Positions 48,927-54,030 of a stretch of 54,030 bases of DNA are shown piece by piece. The notes under the pieces were generated by a model. That model saw only the letters and a list, made by a program, of their open reading frames with translations. It was not told the DNA's origin and did not search any database. Each line of letters starts with the position of its first letter. Position 1 is the first letter of the stretch. The position numbers and the translations under genes are program-made. Origin of the DNA: Actinomadura latina NBRC 106108. GTDB lineage: Bacteria > Actinomycetota > Actinomycetes > Streptosporangiales > Streptosporangiaceae. The stretch covers positions 1 to 54,030 of the forward strand of contig NZ_BCQS01000038.1 of assembly GCF_001552195.1 (NCBI RefSeq), in the 5' to 3' direction.

Positions 48927-50074
48927 GGTAGCCAGGCGCGCAGCCGGAACTCGCCCGCCGCGGCCTCGTGGTCGAGGCGCCCGCCGGCCAGCCGGACCCG
49001 CTCGGTCAGCCCCACCAGGCCCGTCCCGCTGCCCGGCGGCGGGGCCTGCCCGCCGTCCTCCCGCAGCTCGTTGCGGACGTCGATGACCAGCCCGTCGCCC
49101 GCCCGCCCCGCCACGACCACCCGGACGGGACGGCCCGCGGCGTGCTTGCGGGCGTTGGTCAGCGCCTCCTGCACCACCCGGTACGCGGTCCGCCCGGCGG
49201 CCGGCGGGAGGCCGTCCGCGCCGGCCACCTCGTCCCGCAGCTCCACCCGCCCGCCCGCGGCCCGCGACTCCGCCACCAGCCGGGGCACATCGTCCAGGAC
49301 GGGCTGCGGCCGGCCGTCCTCGGCGGCGTCATCGGCGCGCAGCAGCAAGATCACCTCGCGCAGCTCCTCCAGCGCCTGGTGCACCCCCGCGCGGACCACC
49401 CCGGCGGCCTGCGCCAGCCGCTCCGGCGGCGCGTCCGGCCGGTACTCCAGCGCCCCCGCGTAGGTGGCCAGCAGCGACAGCCGGTGCGCCAGCACGTCGT
49501 GCATCTCCCGCGCGATCCGGGTCCGCTCGGCCATCCGCGCCTCGGCGACCCGGCGGCCCTGCTCGGCCTCGGCGCGGCGCGCGCGCTCGCGCAGCGACGC
49601 CAGCAGCGCGCGGCGCGCCCGGGCCAGCGCGCCCCAGCCGACCAGCGCCCCGTACCCGAGCGCGATCAGCAGCAGCCACCAGCCGAACGAGATCCCGCCG
49701 CTGGGCTGCCGCAGCCCCTGCACGACGTGCGCGGCGATCCCCGCCGCGCCGACCGCCGCCGCGACCGGGAACGGGCGCCGCTGCGCGACGTGCAGCACCC
49801 CCATGCTCGCCGCCGGCGTCGCCGCCGGCGACAGCGCCGCCAGCACGCTCAGCGCCAGCGCGACCGCGACCGGCCGCCACAGCAGCAGCGGCGACAGCAG
49901 CCAGCCCGCCGTCCCCACCGCGATGTCCAGGACCAGATCGCCGCCCGCGTTCGACCGGCCCCAGACCGTCAGCGCGATCAGCACCCCCGACACGGCGAGC
50001 AGGATCACCGCGCCGGAGGCCCCGCGCCGCCGCCCCGGACCGGTGTCCACCTGGCCGAACGTCTCCTCGTCCAT
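48914..50074 (-). CDS. Sensor histidine kinase, HisKA_3 type
   Basis: 386 residues from ATG 50072-50074; TAGCCT (50082-50087) lies 7 nt before it, so it is leaderless. About five to six membrane segments (30-180) with little outside the membrane, then a coiled linker. The H-box is 'AERTRIAREMHDVLAHRLSLLATYAGALEYRPDA', the N-box 'VVQEALTNARKHAAGR', the G-box 'GSGTGLVGLTERVRLAGGRLDHEAA'. It probably senses a membrane or drug signal and phosphorylates the next protein. Divergent from the DUF6069 gene with an inverted repeat between. Confidence 0.93.
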   Translation of the reverse strand: MDEETFGQVDTGPGRRRGASGAVILLAVSGVLIALTVWGRSNAGGDLVLDIAVGTAGWLLSPLLLWRPVAVALALSVLAALSPAATPAASMGVLHVAQRRPFPVAAAVGAAGIAAHVVQGLRQPSGGISFGWWLLLIALGYGALVGWGALARARRALLASLRERARRAEAEQGRRVAEARMAERTRIAREMHDVLAHRLSLLATYAGALEYRPDAPPERLAQAAGVVRAGVHQALEELREVILLLRADDAAEDGRPQPVLDDVPRLVAESRAAGGRVELRDEVAGADGLPPAAGRTAYRVVQEALTNARKHAAGRPVRVVVAGRAGDGLVIDVRNELREDGGQAPPPGSGTGLVGLTERVRLAGGRLDHEAAAGEFRLRAWLPWPA

Positions 50075-50108
50075 CGGGCAAAGGCTAGCCGCGGGCCCCG
50101 CGCCCCGA

Positions 50109-50126
50109 CACCGACCAAAGTCGGTG
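50109..50126. promoter_or_regulatory. Inverted repeat between kinase and DUF6069 genes
   Basis: CACCGAC (50109-50115), CAAA, GTCGGTG (50120-50126), perfect arms. It lies 22 bp upstream of the kinase -10 and about 100 bp upstream of the divergent DUF6069 start. The place and symmetry suit the binding site of the response regulator. Confidence 0.55.
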
Positions 50127-50229
50127 GCCGCCCCTCCCGGCGGCGGACCGGCCGCCGCCTCGCGCCCGATGCGGCCGGCCCGTTCCGGCGGCGACGCTGA
50201 CCGCATCGAACCGAGCGAAGGAGACGCAC

Positions 50230-50631
50230 ATGTCCGGCACTACCCTGACGCGGCGGGGACTGACCATCGCCGCCGCCACCCTCGCGCCCCTGGCCCTGTG
50301 GACGCTGACCGGCCCGGTCGCCGGGCTCGACCCGTCCGCCGAGAGCGGCGGCCGGGCCCACCCGGTCGGGGCGGTCGCGGTCGTGGCCGCGAGCCTGGTC
50401 ATGGGACTGGCCGCCTGGGCGCTCCTCGCCCTCCTGGAACGCACCACCGGCAACCCCCGCCGAGCCTGGACGATCACCGCGGTCGCCGTCCTCGCCCTGT
50501 CGCTGACCGGCCCGCTGGGCAGCGCCGCCGACACCGCGTCCCTGGCCGTCCTGACCGCCATGCACCTGCTGGTCGCCGCCATCCTGATCCCCGGCCTCGC
50601 CCCATCGGCCCGCCCCCGCCGGGCCCGCTGA
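50230..50631 (+). CDS. DUF6069 membrane protein
   Basis: 133 residues with four membrane segments: 'GLTIAAATLAPLALWTLTGPVAGLD', 'PVGAVAVVAASLVMGLAAWALLALLE', 'WTITAVAVLALSLTGPLG' and 'SLAVLTAMHLLVAAILIPGL'. This is the pattern of the actinobacterial DUF6069 family, often beside two-component systems. GAAGGAGA precedes the ATG. Role unknown; likely controlled by the divergent kinase/regulator. Confidence 0.78.
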   Translation: MSGTTLTRRGLTIAAATLAPLALWTLTGPVAGLDPSAESGGRAHPVGAVAVVAASLVMGLAAWALLALLERTTGNPRRAWTITAVAVLALSLTGPLGSAADTASLAVLTAMHLLVAAILIPGLAPSARPRRAR

Positions 50632-50772
50632 CCCCGGCCCGGCACCGGCACCCGGGCGGCGGTGTTCTCGCGATGACCAGCCCGCTCCGCCGGAGACCAC
50701 CGAGCTCACCCCCGGCCACCGAGCGCTGCGCTGGATCACCCCGCTCGCCCCTCGACCGCCGCGCACCGGGGG

Positions 50773-51927
50773 TCACGGGGCGCCGGAGGTGCGGGCGGCG
50801 AGTTCGGCGGTGACGGCGCGTTCGCGCTGGGCGGTGGCCTCGGCGCGGGCGGCGTCGCGTTCGCGGGCCAGCTCGGCCGACCGCGCCTGCTCGGCGCGCA
50901 GGTCGAGGCGGGCCTCGGCGACCTGCTCGCGGAGGCGTTCCGCTTCCGCGCGCAGGCGCTCGGTCTCCTGTTGGGCCGCCGCGGCCTGCTCGCGGGCGAA
51001 CCCGGCCGCCTGGCGCTGCAGCTCGTTGTCGGACCGGGCGGCCTCCAGCGCGGTGAGCGCCTCGGTCCGGGCGCGCTCGGCGAGGCGGAAGCGGTGGTCG
51101 GCGCGGTCGCGCTCCTGCTCGGCGGCCTCCGCGCGGGCCTGTTCGGCCGCGCGGAGGCGTTCACTGTCCTCAAGGGCCTCCCGGGCCCGGGCCGCCTGCG
51201 TCCTGGCCTGGCCGGCGTCATCGCGGGCGGCGTCGGCGGCGCGCCCGGCCTCGGCGGCCCGCGACCGGGCGTCCCGGGCGTCCATGCGGGCCTGCTCGGC
51301 CTGCGCGTGCGCCTCCGCGGCGACGCGATCGGCCTCCAGCCGGGCCTGATGGACGAGCCCGTCGGCCTCCGCCCGGGCGGCCGCGATCGTCCGCTCGGCC
51401 TCGTCCTGCGCGCTCTGCACGGCGGCTGCGGCCTGCGAGCGGGCCCGCTCCGCGTCCCGCAGGGCGTCGTCGCGTTCGCGTTCGGCCTGGCCGGCGCGCT
51501 GCCGGTCGGCGCGGCCCCGTTCGCGCGCCTCCTCCGCGGCCTGCTCGGCGCGGGCGGCGCGCGCCTCGGCGTCCTCCCGCTCGGCCAGGGCGGCCGCCAC
51601 GGCCGACTGCGCCTGCGCGGTGACGGCGCTGATCCGCGCCTCCACGCCGCGCGGGGACAGCTCCGAGTCCAACGCCTGCGCGAGAGGGGCCAGGGCCGCG
51701 GCGAGGCCCTGCTCCATGCGCTCGTAGAGGTCCTCGGCGCGTGCCAGAGCGCCCTCCAGGCCGGGCGTGCCGCGCCGCACCTCCCGTTCGCGCTTGGCGC
51801 GGGCCTGGCAGTCGCCGTCGGGGCAGTACTCGCGCGGCCGTCCGCGTCCTTCGCGCTGAGGGACCGGCCTCCCGCAGTACCGGCACGCGCGCTCGGCCAC
51901 CGGCGTCATCTCGTCGCTCGTCGTCAC
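50773..51927 (-). CDS. Zinc-ribbon plus long coiled-coil protein (KfrA-like in style)
   Basis: 384 residues from a GTG at 51925-51927; TAGGAT (51934-51939) is 6 nt before it, so it is leaderless. An N-terminal zinc ribbon 'CRYCGRPVPQREGRGRPREYCPDGDCQARAKRERE' (Cys15, 18, 35, 40) resembles DNA-binding fingers of actinobacterial proteins. Residues about 55-380 are an almost unbroken Ala/Glu/Arg coiled coil. Such layout recalls KfrA and other DNA-organising proteins, but sequence similarity is not claimed. Divergent from the tyrosine recombinase, with a repeat-rich gap between. Confidence 0.75.
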   Translation of the reverse strand: MTTSDEMTPVAERACRYCGRPVPQREGRGRPREYCPDGDCQARAKREREVRRGTPGLEGALARAEDLYERMEQGLAAALAPLAQALDSELSPRGVEARISAVTAQAQSAVAAALAEREDAEARAARAEQAAEEARERGRADRQRAGQAERERDDALRDAERARSQAAAAVQSAQDEAERTIAAARAEADGLVHQARLEADRVAAEAHAQAEQARMDARDARSRAAEAGRAADAARDDAGQARTQAARAREALEDSERLRAAEQARAEAAEQERDRADHRFRLAERARTEALTALEAARSDNELQRQAAGFAREQAAAAQQETERLRAEAERLREQVAEARLDLRAEQARSAELARERDAARAEATAQRERAVTAELAARTSGAP

Positions 51928-51933
51928 AGCAGC

Positions 51934-52046
51934 ATCCTAGGGTTTTCTGATTTCTATTTCCAGAAAATAAGAAGCCCTGGAAAACGTGGCGCGATGACTA
52001 ACGACAATGTTCGTTCTCAGAAGCCAGCTCGGCTAGGCTTCCGCGC
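51934..52046. promoter_or_regulatory. AT-rich divergent control region with several inverted repeats
   Basis: TTTTCTG (51943-51949) and CAGAAAA (51961-51967) form a 7-bp-arm repeat. AACGA (52000-52004) and TCGTT (52011-52015) form another. TAGGCT (52034-52039) is 7 nt from the recombinase ATG with TTCGTT 18 bp upstream as -35, inside the second repeat. TAGGAT faces the coiled-coil gene. The AT content is far above the surroundings. These could be operators or recombinase sites. Confidence 0.6.
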
Positions 52047-53231
52047 ATGGACGATCTCCAGCCGCGCGCCGCCGATGCCCCCGCGCAGGCCGATCCGGAC
52101 GCCGCGACCCCTCACGGGCATCCCGCGCCGGCCGGGACGCCCGGTGATCCCACCGCCGCCCGGGAAGCCGGCCAGACCCCGCGAACCCCTGGAACCCTTC
52201 GCCCCTGGGAGACTCCGCAACTCCTTGAGGCGCCCTTGCAGTCCGGCGTGGCGGATGGCGGCGGTGCGCGCAACGCGTTCCTGGTCTATGTGGCCGAGCT
52301 GGAGAGTCCCCGGTCGCGGCGGGCGATGAGCGCCTGCCTGCACCGGCTCGCCGCGATGTTGCACACTGCGGCGGGCCGCGAGCCCGGCCCCGCGCCGGGC
52401 GAGCGGTTCCCCTGGGCGGAGCTGCGCGCCGAGCACACCGCCGGGCTCCGCGCCCTGATCGGCGGCCAGACCGTGGACGGCCCCGACGGCGAACCGGTCC
52501 CGTGGTCGCCCGCCTACCGCAACCTGCACCTGTCGGCGCTGCGGGGCGTCCTGCGGACGGCGTGGCGGCTGCGCGGTATGTCCACCGACGACTACCAGCG
52601 GGCCGCGGCGGTGCGGAACTTCCGCGGCACGCGGCTGCCCGCCGGCCGCAGCGTCCACGCCGCCGAGTTCACCGCCCTGCTGGCGGCCTGCGCCGCGGAC
52701 CGGTCCCCGGCGGGCGTCCGCGACGCCGCGCTGCTGGCCGTCCTCTACACCACCGGCGCGCGCCGCGCCGAGGTCGCCTCCCTGCGCCGCGAGGACTACG
52801 ACCCGGGCGAGCGGTCGCTGCGCATCACCGGCAAGGGCGACAAGCAGCGCATCGAGTACGTCCACGAGGGCGCGGCCGCGCTGCTGGGCGCGTGGCTCGC
52901 CGCCGACGACCGCACGTCCGGGCCGCTGTTCAAGCCGGTGCACCGCTCGGGCGCGGTCCAGCACCGGCCGATGACCGACGCCGCCGTCCGCAACGCGGTC
53001 GTCAAGCGGCGCAAGGAGGCGTCCCTGCCGCCGGTGACCCCGCACGACTTCCGCCGCACGTTCATCGGCGACCTCCTCGACCAGGGCGTCGACCTGGCGA
53101 CCGTCCAGCACCTGGTCGGGCACGCCTCACCGGCCACCACGGCCCGCTACGACCGCCGGCCCGAGCGGCGCCGCCGCAGCGCCGTCGACAAACTCCCCTT
53201 CCCGTCCCCGGAGCCCCGCCCGCGGCCCTGA
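52047..53231 (+). CDS. Tyrosine recombinase (XerC/D-like, phage integrase family)
   Basis: 394 residues. A Pro/Ala-rich N-terminus of about 65 residues, a SAM-like core-binding domain (about 70-190), then the catalytic domain with Arg239 ('TTGARRAEVASLR'), the beta-hairpin Lys in 'ITGKGDKQR', His333-x-x-Arg336 ('TPHDFRRTF'), His359 ('LVGHASPATTARYDRR') and nucleophile Tyr368. All catalytic residues are present. No phage or excision gene, tRNA or attachment repeat is seen, so it may act on chromosomal sites. Leaderless start at 52047. Confidence 0.92.
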   Translation: MDDLQPRAADAPAQADPDAATPHGHPAPAGTPGDPTAAREAGQTPRTPGTLRPWETPQLLEAPLQSGVADGGGARNAFLVYVAELESPRSRRAMSACLHRLAAMLHTAAGREPGPAPGERFPWAELRAEHTAGLRALIGGQTVDGPDGEPVPWSPAYRNLHLSALRGVLRTAWRLRGMSTDDYQRAAAVRNFRGTRLPAGRSVHAAEFTALLAACAADRSPAGVRDAALLAVLYTTGARRAEVASLRREDYDPGERSLRITGKGDKQRIEYVHEGAAALLGAWLAADDRTSGPLFKPVHRSGAVQHRPMTDAAVRNAVVKRRKEASLPPVTPHDFRRTFIGDLLDQGVDLATVQHLVGHASPATTARYDRRPERRRRSAVDKLPFPSPEPRPRP

Positions 53232-53363
53232 ACCCGCCGAGCAAGACCACCACCCGCGGACGGACCGCCGGCAGCTTGCACCTGCCGTCTCGGACGGCTC
53301 GGGCCTGCCGCGAACACGCGCGGGAGGGGTCCGCGGCCGTCCCGGGCCGTGGTGGCGTGATCG

Positions 53364-53933
53364 TCAGCGCACCAGCGGAAGGAAGATCGTGTCGACGATC
53401 TCTTCGAGGACGCGGTCGGGCGCGGGGGCGAACGTCGTGAGCAATTCGTGGCGCAGCAGGTCGAAGGGGAGGGACTTGACGCGCTCGGTGAGGTGCTCCG
53501 GCCTGATCTCGCCGCGGGCGGCGGCGCGGTCGAAGAGCACGTCGAGCGCGGCTCCGCGTCCGGTCACGGCGGGGTCGAACAGGTCACCGGGCCTGGCCCC
53601 GGTCTCCTGGTGGTAGCCGGCCAGGTACGCGCTCATGGCGGTGACGAGCTGAACGCGGGTGGCGTTGATCTCCCGCATCAGGGTGAGCACGTCCCCTCGC
53701 AGGCTTCCGGTGTCGGGGACAGTCAGGACCGACTCGCGCATCGTGTGGACGATGGCCGCCCGCACCAGGTCGTCGCGGTCGGACCAGCGGCGGTAGAGGA
53801 CGGGAGGGCTGGTGCCCGCGCGCCGGACGACGGCGTCCATGGTGAACCTGGCGTAGCCCTTCTCCGCCAGTTCCTCCCAGGCCGCCTCCAGCAGCGCCTT
53901 CTCCAGTGCCGCCCCGCGGCGTCGCTCAGCCAT
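53364..53933 (-). CDS. TetR-family transcriptional regulator
   Basis: 189 residues. 'ALEKALLEAAWEELAEKGYARFTMDAVVRRAGTSPPVLYRRWSDRDDLVRAAI' is the TetR DNA-binding domain and the rest a TetR_C-type ligand domain. Divergent from a gene whose first codons lie at the window end. Two related inverted repeats stand between them, so it probably represses itself and that gene. Confidence 0.93.
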   Translation of the reverse strand: MAERRRGAALEKALLEAAWEELAEKGYARFTMDAVVRRAGTSPPVLYRRWSDRDDLVRAAIVHTMRESVLTVPDTGSLRGDVLTLMREINATRVQLVTAMSAYLAGYHQETGARPGDLFDPAVTGRGAALDVLFDRAAARGEIRPEHLTERVKSLPFDLLRHELLTTFAPAPDRVLEEIVDTIFLPLVR

Positions 53934-53943
53934 CCCCGTCCCC

Positions 53944-53965
53944 TTAGATAGACTCGCTTATCTAA
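53944..53965. promoter_or_regulatory. TetR operator 1
   Basis: TTAGATA (53944-53950) and TATCTAA (53959-53965) are perfect inverted arms around an 8-bp spacer, 10 bp upstream of the tetR ATG. Confidence 0.75.
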
Positions 53966-53990
53966 TTCTAGCGGGCTGGTCCGCCCTCCA

Positions 53991-54013
53991 TAAGATAGAA
54001 CTCTCTATTTTAA
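53991..54013. promoter_or_regulatory. TetR operator 2
   Basis: A second, less perfect copy: AAGATAGA, then ACTC, then TCTATTTTA, with ATAGA/TCTAT (53995-53999 and 54004-54008) as exact arms. It shares AGATAG and CTC-CT-TAT with operator 1 and lies just upstream of the divergent gene at 54024. Confidence 0.65.
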
Positions 54014-54023
54014 TGGAGTGCTC

Positions 54024-54030
54024 ATGGGCG
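54024..54030 (+). CDS. Start of a gene cut by the window end
   Basis: ATG at 54024 with GGAG at 54015-54018 and the TetR operator directly upstream. Only two codons are visible, so no product can be named. By position it is the likely target of the divergent TetR protein. Confidence 0.5.

Noticed and set aside
43365..53231. A prophage, suggested by a holin-superfamily protein and an integrase.
   Set aside because: The genes are 8 kb apart with ordinary chromosomal genes between, and no capsid, tail, portal or lysin gene is present.
1..54030. tRNA, rRNA, CRISPR arrays, insertion sequences and riboswitches.
   Set aside because: None was recognised on either strand: no regularly spaced repeats, no transposase and no cloverleaf or known aptamer pattern.

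Overview
The window is very GC-rich DNA (about three quarters G+C by eye) from an actinomycete. Gene content (HrdB-type sigma factor, ECF42/DGPF pair, WYL regulators, DUF3040, DUF3618, classical men genes) and dense short-spaced layout suggest the Streptosporangiales/Thermomonosporaceae (Actinomadura-like). This placement is an inference. About 52 protein genes are supported, including one cut by each window edge, plus one decayed gene. No rRNA, tRNA, CRISPR array or insertion sequence was seen.

Layout. 1-4.8 kb: tail of a sirohydrochlorin chelatase, a MarR regulator divergent from a DrrAB-type ABC exporter with a perfect 11-bp-arm operator between them, an unusual primary-like sigma factor, and a cation-efflux pseudogene. 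4.9-9.7 kb: menaquinone cluster menE <-> menBCD. 9.9-12.8 kb: tyrosine phosphatase, fatty-acid desaturase, Fpg/Nei glycosylase. 12.8-17.7 kb (minus): K+/H+ antiporter KhtTU-like pair, WYL regulator, menF (which shares a palindrome with menE), bioY. 17.8-23.8 kb: spermidine-synthase-like protein, SDR, GNAT, cytoplasmic HtrA-like protease, GHL10 lipoprotein, DUF3040, RsbW-like ATPase. 23.9-31.6 kb: WYL-DinB fusion regulator, a 948-residue protein with a Pro-rich linker and a degenerate AAA+ domain, EamA exporter, second DrrAB-type ABC exporter with its TetR. 31.9-43.9 kb: thioesterase, SnoaL-like protein, ECF42 sigma with its DGPF partner and a matching promoter, AI-2E-type membrane protein, secreted GH3 and esterase, hydrolase/WYL pair, and a four-gene envelope operon (holin-like, DUF3618, YihY, GNAT). 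44-46.7 kb: SDR and an RNA-repair pair, HD-Pnk plus ATP-dependent RNA ligase, behind a 16-bp palindrome. 46.8-50.6 kb: MFS exporter, two-component system, divergent DUF6069 protein. 50.8-54 kb: zinc-ribbon coiled-coil protein divergent from a tyrosine recombinase, then a TetR with two operators facing a gene cut by the window end.

Together the genes cover quinone synthesis (menF, D, C, E, B; menA, menG and menH are not here), envelope and efflux functions each tied to its own regulator, and nucleic-acid repair (Nei, RNA ligase/HD-Pnk). At least thirteen genes have a TAnnnT-type -10 box only 6-9 nt before the start codon, i.e. apparently leaderless mRNAs. The strongest leads for something new are the RNA-repair cassette with its operator, the shared men palindrome, the degenerate AAA+ protein, and the recombinase/coiled-coil pair.
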